Of a stretch of 64,000 bases of DNA, positions 56,899-64,000 are shown in pieces (positions within the stretch are counted from its first letter, which is position 1; every line of letters begins with the position of its first letter). The notes under the pieces are model-generated. The model saw only the letters and a list, made by a program, of their open reading frames with translations, searched no databases and had not been told where the DNA came from. Position numbers and translations under genes: made by a program. Origin of the DNA: JAOUGY01 sp963792365 (GTDB lineage Bacteria; Actinomycetota; Acidimicrobiia; Spongiisociales; ZC4RG35); the NCBI GenBank assembly GCA_963792365.1, contig CAWBVW010000001.1, forward strand, positions 496,001 to 560,000. The letters run 5' to 3'.

Positions 56899-59457
56899 AT
56901 GACCGAGAACCCGTATCGACTTCCCCGCTCCGTGCTGCCACAGCACTATCGACTGGAGCTCGAGCCCGACCTCGAGAACTTCACCTTCAGCGGCGTCGTC
57001 GACATCGACGTGGAGCTGACAGAGCCCATCACCGAGGTGACCCTCAACGCTGTCGAGATCGACATCCAATCCGCAGTCTTGACCCTCGCTGCGACCGCCC
57101 ACGAGCTGTCGCCGACGATGGATGAGGAGGCACAGCGAGTGGTGCTCGCTGCCGACGGCACCCTCGATCCCGGTGTGGGAGTCCTTCACGTCGGGTTCAC
57201 CGGGATCCTCAACGATCAGCTCCACGGGTTCTATCGGTCGGTGTTCACCGATCTCAACGACGAGCAACAGGTGATCGCAACCACCCAGTTCGAGGCAACC
57301 GATGCCAGGCGGGCCTTTCCATGCTTCGACGAGCCCGACTTCAAGGCGAGCTTCGGCATCACCCTGATCGTCCCCGACCATCTGCTCGCAGTCTCCAATG
57401 GCGCGGAGATGGAGAGGCGACCACTCGCCGATGGCCGCGTGGCAGTGACCTACGCCGACACGATGAGGATGTCCACGTACCTCGTCGCCTTCGTCGTCGG
57501 GCCATTCGAGGCGACCGAGCCGGTCGACGTCGACGGTGTGCCCCTCCGTGTCATCGCTCCAACCGGAAAGTCGGAGCTCACCGGTTTCGCCCTCGAATGC
57601 GGTGAGTTCTGTCTGCGCTACCTCTCCGACTATTACGGCATCCCCTACCCGGGCGACAAGGTCGACCTGGTTGCGATTCCCGATTTTGCGTTTGGTGCGA
57701 TGGAGAACCTCGGCTGCATCACCTTCCGGGAAACAGCCCTGCTCGTCGACCCTGAGACCGCAACCCAGGCGGAACTGGTTCGAATCCTCGACGTCGTCGC
57801 CCACGAGCTGGCTCACATGTGGTTCGGCGATCTCGTCACCATGGGCTGGTGGGACGGGATCTGGTTGAACGAAGCCTTTGCCACGTTCATGGAGATGAAG
57901 GCGACCGATGCCATGCGTCCGGAATGGCGGCGCTGGGTCGCCTTCGGTGCGGTGGAACGACCATGGGCGTTCGCAGTCGACTCGCTGGCCAGCACCCGAC
58001 CGGTCGAGTTCGAGGTGACGTCGCCCGACGAGGCCAACGAGATGTTCGACGCCCTCACATACGGCAAGGGGTCGTCGGTGCTTCGTATGATCGAGCAGTT
58101 CCTCGGCGAGGATGCTTTCCGCCAGGGCGTGGGGTCGTATCTGCGCAAGCACGCCTACGGGAACACGGTCACCGCCGACCTGTGGGAAGGCCTCGACGGA
58201 GCATCGGGAACCGGCGTCGGCGCCATCATGGACACCTGGATCCTCCAAGGCGGATTCCCACAACTCGAGGTGGCTGTCTCCGGGTCCGCGCTGAGCATCA
58301 CACAAAGGCGGTACCTGTCGATTCCCGACGAAACCGACCAGTCGATGTGGAAGGTACCACTCCAGATCCGGGGGGTCGCCGACGGCGAAGCATTCGAGAT
58401 GAAGCTGCTTCTGTCGGAGCCATCCACCAAGGTGGAGGCTCCCGGTGAGATCGAGTGGGTGATCGCCAACGCCGGTGGCCACGGGTTCTACCGGACCTCT
58501 TACGACGCTGGGTCATACGACTGCGTGGTTCGGGTCGTCCCCGACCTCGAACCCCTCGAGCGTTTCGTGCTGATCGACGACGCGTGGGCTTTCGTCGAGT
58601 CCGGACAGGTGGCAGTCGGTCAGTACCTGGATCTCGTCAAGGCATACGTGGGCGAAACCGAGCACGCAGTGTGGTCGGCCATCGCCGGCGGACTCGGGTC
58701 GATCGAACATCATCTCGTGACCGACGACGATCGAACGTCGTTCGAGCAACTGGTGGAGTCGGTCGCCCGACCTATGGCAGACCGCTTCGGGTGGGACACG
58801 CAAGAAGGCGAGTCCGACCTCGACCGCCGTCTCCGCGGACTCCTCTTGGGTGTGCTCGGTCGCATCGCCAACGACGCGGAGACCATCGAACGGTCGGCGT
58901 CCCTCGCAGTGCGATGGCTCGAGAGCGCAGCCGGGCTCGATCCCGACGTGGCGCAATCCGCCCTGTTCACATGGTCGGCTCACGGCGATCTCGAGACACT
59001 CGACCGGCTGTTTCTGGCCTACAAGGGCGCCAAGACGCCGCAGGCCGAGTTGAAGGTGCTCCAGGCGATGACGTGCGTCGACGACGCCGAAGCGGTCGAC
59101 AAGATGCTGGCCGCCATCAAGGACGGCACGGTCAGAACCCAAGACTCGGCGTGGGTCGTCGCCCGGCTCATGGCCGGCCGCGAGAGCGGCGGGCATTTGT
59201 GGCGCCGGCTCCGGGAGGACTGGTCTGAGCTCACCTCGAAGATGCCTCCGATGACGCTGCGCCGGATGATCGAAGGAATCCCGGCCTTGTCGAGACCGGA
59301 CGTCGCCTCCGACGTGGAAGCCCACTTCGCCGAGACCGACCTTGCGGTCGCCGCCAAGACCGTCGCTCAGAACCTCGAGAAGCTCCAAACCAACCGACTC
59401 CTGAGAGAGCGCGAAACCGCCGTGCTCTCGGAGTACCTGAAGGGTCGTTCAACCTAG
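56899..59457 (+). CDS. pepN: M1 family membrane alanyl aminopeptidase
   Basis: An 852-residue zinc aminopeptidase. The GAMEN motif is in FAFGAMENLGCITFRE and the zinc motif HELAHMW is followed by NEAFATFME with the third ligand Glu. A catalytic Tyr is in FDALTYGKGSSVLRMIEQFL. The N-terminal beta domain begins LPRSVLPQHYRLELEPDLEN, and the C-terminal ERAP1-like helical domain occupies about residues 520-850. It trims N-terminal residues from peptides. Starts at ATG 56899, divergent from serB. Confidence 0.94.
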   Translation: MTENPYRLPRSVLPQHYRLELEPDLENFTFSGVVDIDVELTEPITEVTLNAVEIDIQSAVLTLAATAHELSPTMDEEAQRVVLAADGTLDPGVGVLHVGFTGILNDQLHGFYRSVFTDLNDEQQVIATTQFEATDARRAFPCFDEPDFKASFGITLIVPDHLLAVSNGAEMERRPLADGRVAVTYADTMRMSTYLVAFVVGPFEATEPVDVDGVPLRVIAPTGKSELTGFALECGEFCLRYLSDYYGIPYPGDKVDLVAIPDFAFGAMENLGCITFRETALLVDPETATQAELVRILDVVAHELAHMWFGDLVTMGWWDGIWLNEAFATFMEMKATDAMRPEWRRWVAFGAVERPWAFAVDSLASTRPVEFEVTSPDEANEMFDALTYGKGSSVLRMIEQFLGEDAFRQGVGSYLRKHAYGNTVTADLWEGLDGASGTGVGAIMDTWILQGGFPQLEVAVSGSALSITQRRYLSIPDETDQSMWKVPLQIRGVADGEAFEMKLLLSEPSTKVEAPGEIEWVIANAGGHGFYRTSYDAGSYDCVVRVVPDLEPLERFVLIDDAWAFVESGQVAVGQYLDLVKAYVGETEHAVWSAIAGGLGSIEHHLVTDDDRTSFEQLVESVARPMADRFGWDTQEGESDLDRRLRGLLLGVLGRIANDAETIERSASLAVRWLESAAGLDPDVAQSALFTWSAHGDLETLDRLFLAYKGAKTPQAELKVLQAMTCVDDAEAVDKMLAAIKDGTVRTQDSAWVVARLMAGRESGGHLWRRLREDWSELTSKMPPMTLRRMIEGIPALSRPDVASDVEAHFAETDLAVAAKTVAQNLEKLQTNRLLRERETAVLSEYLKGRST

Positions 59458-59487
59458 GACGTTCGACATTTGATGTTTGTACACACG

Positions 59488-59517
59488 AGGAGGGCCCGGC
59501 TGCAGCCGGGCCCTCCT
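59488..59517. terminator. Bidirectional terminator between pepN and rplL
   Basis: A perfect 30-base palindrome: AGGAGGGCCCGGCTG (59488-59502) and its complement CAGCCGGGCCCTCCT (59503-59517), followed by TTC. It lies 30 bases after pepN and 26 bases after the convergent rplL gene, so it can serve both. Confidence 0.8.
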
Positions 59518-59542
59518 TCGTCACCACGAACCGGGGGCTGGA

Positions 59543-59935
59543 CTACTTGAGCTCGACGGTGGCGCCGGCACCCTCGAGGGTTGCCTTTGCCTTCTCGGCG
59601 GTCTCCTTGTCGACGGCCTCGAGGACGGCCTTGGGGGCACTGTCCACGAGATCCTTGGCCTCTTTCAGTCCGAGGCTGGTGAGGCCGCGGACCTCCTTGA
59701 TGACCTTGATCTTCTCGCCACCGGCGGCGGTGAGGACCACGTCGAACTCATCCTGCTCCTCGACGGCGACGGCGCCACCGTCACCACCGGCCGGCGCTGC
59801 CACGGCGGCCATTGCCATCGGAGCGGCGGCGGTCACATCGAATTTCTCCTCGAAGGCGTCGAGGAAGTCCTTGAGCTCGAGGACTGTCATCTCTTCGAAA
59901 ACAGTGAGCAGTTCTTCAGTCGTCATGCTTGCCAT
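59543..59935 (-). CDS. rplL: Ribosomal protein bL12 (L7/L12)
   Basis: Stalk protein of the large subunit that recruits translation factors, 130 residues. N-terminal dimerisation part (LLTVFEEMTVLELKDFLDAF), Ala/Gly hinge (PMAMAAVAAPAGGDGGAVAV), and the C-terminal domain EFDVVLTAAGGEKIKVIKEV...GLKEAKDLVDSAPK. GAGGAGG precedes the start and overlaps the end of rplJ. Last gene of the rplJ-rplL operon. Confidence 0.97.
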   Translation of the reverse strand: MASMTTEELLTVFEEMTVLELKDFLDAFEEKFDVTAAAPMAMAAVAAPAGGDGGAVAVEEQDEFDVVLTAAGGEKIKVIKEVRGLTSLGLKEAKDLVDSAPKAVLEAVDKETAEKAKATLEGAGATVELK

Positions 59936-59938
59936 GGT

Positions 59939-60679
59939 TCATTCCTCCTCGGCCGCGGCGGCCGGTTCTTGTTCTTCAGTCGGCTCGGGAGCCTCATCTT
60001 CGGGGGCCGGCTGCTCCGCAACAGGCTCCTCGGCGGCAGCCTCGGCTGAGGCAGCCTCTTCGGCGGGTTCGGACGCCGCCTCCGCCGCCGGGACGACGGG
60101 AGTCTCCTCAGCAGGCTCATCGGCCGGCGGGACCTCGTCGTCCGCGGGCTCGGGTGCGTCGGACTCTTTCTTCTCCAACAGCTGCGAGAACATGGTTGCG
60201 GCGTTTCTCGTGAACGACCCCAACATGCCCGCCATGGAGTACAGCGGCGCTTTGGCGGCTCCGGCGATCTTGGCGAGCAAGACGTCGCGTGGCTCGATGT
60301 CGGCCAGCTTGGTCACCTGCTCGGGTGGGATCACCTGCCCACCGCGAAGGACGCCGGCCTTGATGACAACGTTCTCGTTGTCCTTGCCTGCGTCTCGCAG
60401 CGCCTTGGCGGTGGCCACCGCATCCTGGTTGGCGAACGTCAACCCGGTGGGCCCCACGAGGTGATCTGCGATCCCCTCGATGCCGATCTCATCCGCAGCA
60501 CGCCGCGCCAGGGTCATCTTCACGACCTTGTAGTCGGCGCCCGAATCTCGCAGCGAGCGACGAAGCTGTTGAAACTGCTTCACGCTCAACCCGCGGAACT
60601 CGGTGACGAAGACGGCTTGCGCCTCCTCCATCCGCTCCCTGATCTCTGCAACCGCCTGGACCTTCTCAGGCCTCGGCAT
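59939..60679 (-). CDS. rplJ: Ribosomal protein uL10 with long acidic C-terminal tail
   Basis: Stalk base protein binding 23S rRNA and bL12 dimers, 246 residues against about 165-175 usually. The conserved part starts MPRPEKVQAVAEIRERMEEA, with VTEFRGLSVKQFQQLR and VVKMTLARRA; the helix that binds bL12 ends near FSQLLEKKE. The last about 70 residues are a low-complexity Ala/Glu/Pro tail. AAGGAG lies before ATG 60679; open sequence further upstream is leader. Coupled with rplL. Confidence 0.96.
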   Translation of the reverse strand: MPRPEKVQAVAEIRERMEEAQAVFVTEFRGLSVKQFQQLRRSLRDSGADYKVVKMTLARRAADEIGIEGIADHLVGPTGLTFANQDAVATAKALRDAGKDNENVVIKAGVLRGGQVIPPEQVTKLADIEPRDVLLAKIAGAAKAPLYSMAGMLGSFTRNAATMFSQLLEKKESDAPEPADDEVPPADEPAEETPVVPAAEAASEPAEEAASAEAAAEEPVAEQPAPEDEAPEPTEEQEPAAAAEEE

Positions 60680-60694
60680 GGTTTTCTCCTTCGG

Positions 60695-60800
60695 TGTACC
60701 TTTCAACGACAAAACCCCCCGGGTGCATCGGCACAGACACAGAGGGTTCTCATGAACCGACCTGCGATGGCGGAGACGGACTCCCTTAAGCAACGGATCG
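60695..60800 (-). promoter_or_regulatory. Probable L10 leader of rplJ-rplL
   Basis: The stretch before rplJ has paired GC-rich segments and a CGGTTCATGAGAACC hairpin-like segment, in the position where uL10 commonly binds its own mRNA to repress rplJ-rplL. The identification rests on position and general shape; I did not fold it against the Rfam model. Confidence 0.4.
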
Positions 60801-60835
60801 CACAGCGACCAATCGCACCAACGGTCTAGGGCCGA

Positions 60836-61379
60836 GGAGTATGCGGTTGAAGGTCCAGGATACGTGCCTCTGGTGGGTTGGGCAAGACGGGGAATCTTCC
60901 GACCCCCAAGCAGTCTTCACTCCACATCAGGCCGCACAACGTCGAACGTAGAACGTAGCCGCCGCTCCTGCGTCCAAGGGTGTTCCAGTGCGCCTGACGA
61001 TGGCGGATCTGCGTTTGCCCTCGAGCGGTGCCACCCCGCCGGTGCACCGAGGCGTGTGTCTTACGTTGAACGTCATACGGACGCCAGGATCAAGCCTCGG
61101 ACGCGAGAATTCCGGCCCGAAGGCCGGAATTCTGAGGGGGTCCCACGGGCCTCGGATGAGACGACGGGCCGGCTTGCCAGGTCCACCTCGCTCAAGGGTC
61201 AACGATGATGTCGGCATGGTAGGGATTGCCGAGCATCTGACCCCTGACGGCGCCCATCGTCTTCCGATCCGGGTTCGTGGGTGGTGGCGGTCTCGATACC
61301 ACCCAGTTCTCTTCCGTGAGACCCCCTGATCTGCACACCATTATGCCGATCGCCTGGGGGTTGTGCCAGGAAGATCTTG
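60836..61379. other. Gap between rplA and rplJ with hairpins, no gene seen
   Basis: This 544-bp region should contain the end of the rplK-rplA transcript and the rplJ promoter. Two strong stems are present: AGAATTCCGGCC/GGCCGGAATTCT (61106-61117 and 61122-61133, CGAA loop) and TGGGTGGT/ACCACCCA (61278-61285 and 61298-61305). Short AACGT-containing repeats occur around 60940-60960 and 61063-61078. No open frame here has protein-like character. Confidence 0.5.
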
Positions 61380-62081
61380 TCAGTGCTCGGCGATACGACC
61401 GGCGTCGACCTTCACGGACGGGCCCATCGTCGACGAAACCGAGAGCGCCTTCAGATACCGACCTTTCGACCCTGCCGGCTTGGCCCGCATGATCTCCCCT
61501 GAGAGCGCCTCGAGGTTCTCCACGAGCTGCTCGACCTCGAACGAGACCTTCCCGACCGGCACATGCACGTTGCCGTAGCGGTCGTTGCGGTATTCGATGC
61601 GTCCGGCCTTGAACTCGCCAACGGCCTTGGCGACATCCGGAGTCACCGTTCCGGCCTTGGGATTGGGCATCAGCCCTCGTGGGCCGAGAATCCGGCCCAG
61701 TTTGCCGACCTCGGCCATCATGTCCGGGGTCGCGATCGTGAGGTCGAAATCGAGCTCACGTCCAGCGGCCAGCTCCTCGACGAGTTCCTTGCCACCGACC
61801 AGATCGGCACCGGCTTCCTCGGCTTCGCGGGCCTTGTCGGCCGGGGCGAACACGGCGATGCGGACGTTCTTGCCGGTCCCGTGCGGAAGGGAGACTGTCC
61901 CTCGGACGAGCTGGTCGGCCTTGCGGGAGTCGATGCCGAGCCGGTAGACCGCGTCGACTGTCTCGTCGAACTTGGCCGCGGCGAGCGTCTTCACCAGTTC
62001 GAGAGCCTGGGTGGCCGGATAGGCGGCCTGTCGGTCATACCGCTTGGCTGCCTCTTCGAAGCGCTTTCCACGCTTTGCCAT
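61380..62081 (-). CDS. rplA: Ribosomal protein uL1
   Basis: Large subunit L1-stalk protein, 233 residues; also a translational repressor of its own operon in many bacteria. MAKRGKRFEEAAKRYDRQAAY start, FDETVDAVYRLGIDSRKADQ, GILGPRGLMPNPKAGTVTPD-type motif (RILGPRGLMPNPKAGTV) and the C-terminal GRYLKALSVSSTMGPSVKVD. AGGAGG precedes the start. Downstream of rplK by 137 bases. Confidence 0.97.
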   Translation of the reverse strand: MAKRGKRFEEAAKRYDRQAAYPATQALELVKTLAAAKFDETVDAVYRLGIDSRKADQLVRGTVSLPHGTGKNVRIAVFAPADKAREAEEAGADLVGGKELVEELAAGRELDFDLTIATPDMMAEVGKLGRILGPRGLMPNPKAGTVTPDVAKAVGEFKAGRIEYRNDRYGNVHVPVGKVSFEVEQLVENLEALSGEIMRAKPAGSKGRYLKALSVSSTMGPSVKVDAGRIAEH

Positions 62082-62218
62082 GTGTTACCTCCTGTGGTGC
62101 GTGCGGCCGGCACATGGCCGACCTCCCACTGTTTGTCGTGCGGTCGACCGGGTTCGGTCGACCTTCGGCCTGACGGCCCCGTGATGCCGGCCCGGAGGCC
62201 GGACCACACATCGGACGA

Positions 62219-62647
62219 TCAGTCCGAAACCGTGATTCCCATCGAACGAGCGGTGCCCTCGATGATCTTCGATGCTGCCTCGACGTCATTGGCGTTCAAG
62301 TCGGGCATCTTGATCTCTGCGATCTCCCGCACCTGCGCCTTGGTCACCGAACCGACCTTCTCCTTGTGCGGTTCGGCAGAGCCCTTGTCGACCCGAGCGG
62401 CCTGGCGCAGCAGCGCCGCCGCAGGCGGTGTCTTGAGCTCGAAAGTGAAGCTCCGATCCTCGAAGATCGAGATCTCCACAGGGATGATCTGGCCGCGCTG
62501 ATTGCCGGTGGCGTCGTTGTACGCCTTCACGAAGTCCATCAGGTTGACACCGTGCGGACCGAGGGCGGTACCCACCGGTGGCGCCGGGGTGGCCTGCCCC
62601 GCGGGCAACTGCATCTTCACGACAGCGGAAAGTCTCTTGCGTCCCAT
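62219..62647 (-). CDS. rplK: Ribosomal protein uL11
   Basis: GTPase-centre protein of the large subunit, 142 residues: KMQLPAGQATPAPPVGTALG with the Pro-rich thiostrepton-site region, GVNLMDFVKAYNDATGNQRG, and C-terminal IAEIKMPDLNANDVEAASKI and EGTARSMGITV. Full length and conserved throughout; directly follows nusG by 37 bases. Confidence 0.97.
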   Translation of the reverse strand: MGRKRLSAVVKMQLPAGQATPAPPVGTALGPHGVNLMDFVKAYNDATGNQRGQIIPVEISIFEDRSFTFELKTPPAAALLRQAARVDKGSAEPHKEKVGSVTKAQVREIAEIKMPDLNANDVEAASKIIEGTARSMGITVSD

Positions 62648-62684
62648 GATTGCTCCTCAACAAAACCCGGTCGACCGACCGATG

Positions 62685-63314
62685 TCAGCTCTTCTGGATG
62701 TCCTCGAACCCGAGTTCCACCGGGGTGTCGCGACCGAAGATGTTCACCAGCACGGTGATCTTCGATTGGTCGAGATCGATACCCTCGATCTTGCCGTTGA
62801 AATCGGCGAAGGGGCCGGTGATCACCCGGACGACCTCGCCCACTTCCCATTCCGGCTTGAAGCGTGGCTTCGGCTTTTCTTCTTCCTTCTGGAATCCCAG
62901 GAATCGTTCCACTTCGCGTCGCGACAGCGGCGTGGGCTTGTTGCTGCCACCCACGAACCCGGTGACCCCAGGCGTGTTGCGCACGCCGTACCAACTGTCG
63001 TCGTCGAGGATCATCCGGACGAGGATGTATCCGGGGAACACCTTCTTGGGGACCGTGACCTTCTTGCCGTTCTTGATCTCGACCACATCCTCCATCGGGA
63101 TGTGGACCTCGAAGATCCGGTCTTCCATGTGCATCGAGCGGATACGAGTTTCCAGGTTCACCTTGACCTTGTTCTCGTATCCGGAGTAGGAGTGGATGAC
63201 GTACCAGTCGCCCGGCATGTCGTACGGACTCACCGGCGTGGGCTCTACCTGTTCTTCCGCGGTGACCTCTCCGGTCTCCTCGATGTCGTGAATCTCGTCG
63301 ATGGCATCAGCCAT
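62685..63314 (-). CDS. nusG: Transcription termination/antitermination factor NusG
   Basis: RNA polymerase elongation factor linking Rho and the ribosome, 209 residues. An acidic N-terminal extension of about 35 residues precedes the NGN domain (WYVIHSYSGYENKVKVNLET...VFPGYILVRMILDDDSWYGV), and the C-terminal KOW domain has EVGEVVRVITGPFADFNGKI. Overlaps the secE stop by 8 bases. Confidence 0.96.
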   Translation of the reverse strand: MADAIDEIHDIEETGEVTAEEQVEPTPVSPYDMPGDWYVIHSYSGYENKVKVNLETRIRSMHMEDRIFEVHIPMEDVVEIKNGKKVTVPKKVFPGYILVRMILDDDSWYGVRNTPGVTGFVGGSNKPTPLSRREVERFLGFQKEEEKPKPRFKPEWEVGEVVRVITGPFADFNGKIEGIDLDQSKITVLVNIFGRDTPVELGFEDIQKS

Positions 63315-63645
63315 TGCCGCCTCCGATGGCCAAGAAGACCAGCTCCTTCAGTCCGAAGTCGAGTGCAAACACGAAGCCGGTCAGAACGAGCGAGGTCACG
63401 AGCGTCACGATGGTGAATGCAGTCATCTGATCCCGGGTCGGCCACGAGACCTTCTTCATCTCCACGCGAACCTCGTGAAAGAACTGTGTGATCCGCTTGA
63501 AGAGCGGCTTGCGTTCACCAGAGCGCTGCTTCAGGCCGGCAGCAGCACGCTGGCCGGCGGCCTGCTTGCCGCCACCCTGCCGTTGCTCCTGCTTCTTCTG
63601 CCGCCGCTCCTCGCGTTCCATCATGCGGCGCATCTCTCGGTTCAT
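63307..63645 (-). CDS. secE: Preprotein translocase subunit SecE
   Basis: A 112-residue subunit of SecYEG. A charged cytoplasmic part rich in Arg/Gln/Lys (MEREERRQKKQEQRQGGGKQ) precedes the conserved amphipathic segment FFHEVRVEMKKVSWPTRDQM and the single transmembrane helix FTIVTLVTSLVLTGFVFALD. Upstream neighbour is tRNA-Trp, downstream nusG, the usual actinobacterial order. Confidence 0.95.
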   Translation of the reverse strand: MNREMRRMMEREERRQKKQEQRQGGGKQAAGQRAAAGLKQRSGERKPLFKRITQFFHEVRVEMKKVSWPTRDQMTAFTIVTLVTSLVLTGFVFALDFGLKELVFLAIGGGNG

Positions 63646-63743
63646 CGCTCTGAATCCCTCTTGCCTCGTTCGGGCTTCGTTCGTTCAACAACCCACCAGT
63701 TCGGTCACCGTCACACCGCGACCGATCCTGATCCATCGTGGTC

Positions 63744-63820
63744 TGGCAGGGGTGGAGGGACTCGAACCCCCAACCTACGGATTTGGAGTCCGCCGCTCTA
63801 CCAGTTCGAGCTACACCCCT
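63744..63820 (-). tRNA. trpT: tRNA-Trp (anticodon CCA)
   Basis: On the minus strand, AGGGGTG at the 5' end pairs with CACCCCT at the 3' end; the anticodon loop in GGACTCCAAATCC carries CCA and GGTTCGAGTCC is the T arm. CCA is encoded at the 3' end. tRNA-Trp next to secE is a common arrangement. Confidence 0.95.
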
Positions 63821-63868
63821 AGGGGGGATTCAGTATAGGAGGGAGCAATCGTTGTGGGAATTCTGGCC

Positions 63869-64000
63869 TCAGTCTCGATCCGTGAAGGTCGCCGACACGT
63901 GTTCGGTCCCGTCGCCGGCGACGATCCGCACCTCCCATCCTTTCGTAGTTCGTGCACCGGACGCCTCCACACGCACGGCCGGGCGAAGGGGCGCGCGATA
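63869..64000 (-). CDS. Partial gene at the window end, C-terminal fragment
   Basis: A minus-strand frame open to the window edge ends at TGA 63869-63871, giving 43 residues that start YRAPLRPAVRVEASGARTTK and finish VSATFTDRD. I do not recognise the family from this piece. Its place upstream of tRNA-Trp and secE would correspond in mycobacteria to the rpmG/hadABC region, but the fragment does not obviously match those. Confidence 0.4.
   Translation of the reverse strand, partial: YRAPLRPAVRVEASGARTTKGWEVRIVAGDGTEHVSATFTDRD

Overview
The window is high-GC bacterial chromosome with dense, short-spaced genes, frequent GTG and TTG starts and many 4-base ATGA/GTGA overlaps. Several features point to an actinobacterium, most likely of the class Acidimicrobiia: the order secE-nusG-rplK-rplA-rplJ-rplL beside a tRNA-Trp gene, a strict-type polyphosphate glucokinase, an XRE regulator with one C-terminal membrane helix, and a Thr/Ala-rich spacer behind the lipobox of the sugar-binding protein. 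No 16S rRNA gene is present, so the class is an inference.

Layout. 1-4300: end of a four-helix-bundle protein gene, then a livF-livG-livM-livH branched-chain amino acid ABC operon without its binding protein; LivH carries an unusual extracytoplasmic domain. 4300-12000: a CBS-pair protein, a primary-type sigma factor, a TrmH-like RNA methyltransferase, a DUF255 thioredoxin-domain protein and four GNAT acetyltransferases. 12000-26000: a ROK sugar kinase, a sulfur-relay cluster (JAMM peptidase, thioredoxin-like protein, DUF4395 protein, rhodanese-E1 protein), heme A synthase, a frameshifted nucleotide-sugar reductase, a PIN/Phd toxin-antitoxin pair, trehalose-6-phosphate synthase, a convergent cystathionine synthase/lyase pair around a nested hairpin array, a structured leader before a TauE/SafE permease, an ECF sigma/anti-sigma pair, a D-2-hydroxyacid dehydrogenase and an XRE regulator.

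26132-36734: an intact tRNA-Sec gene carries a 10.6 kb integrative element in its 3' part, bounded by a perfect 67-bp direct repeat. It holds a tyrosine integrase interrupted by an amber codon, an N-acyl amino acid deacylase-like amidohydrolase, a frameshifted Imm1-like gene, an IS1182-type insertion sequence, a VapBC-type pair, a deaminase gene flanked by 60-bp imperfect direct repeats, two overlapping tyrosine recombinase genes (one truncated) and a TacA/TacT-type pair. Several element genes are broken, so it looks decayed, although single-base assembly errors cannot be excluded.

36800-59500: an orphan histidine kinase, malic enzyme, HflX, a TetR regulator, polyphosphate glucokinase and 6-phosphogluconate dehydrogenase, then a xylose-type ABC operon (binding protein, permease, ATPase, Gfo/Idh oxidoreductase) divergent from a ROK repressor. 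These suggest pentose or sugar uptake feeding the pentose phosphate route. Next come an orphan UnbV/UnbU pair known from enediyne clusters, phosphoserine phosphatase and an M1 aminopeptidase. 59500-64000: ribosomal proteins, NusG, SecE and tRNA-Trp, ending in a partial gene.
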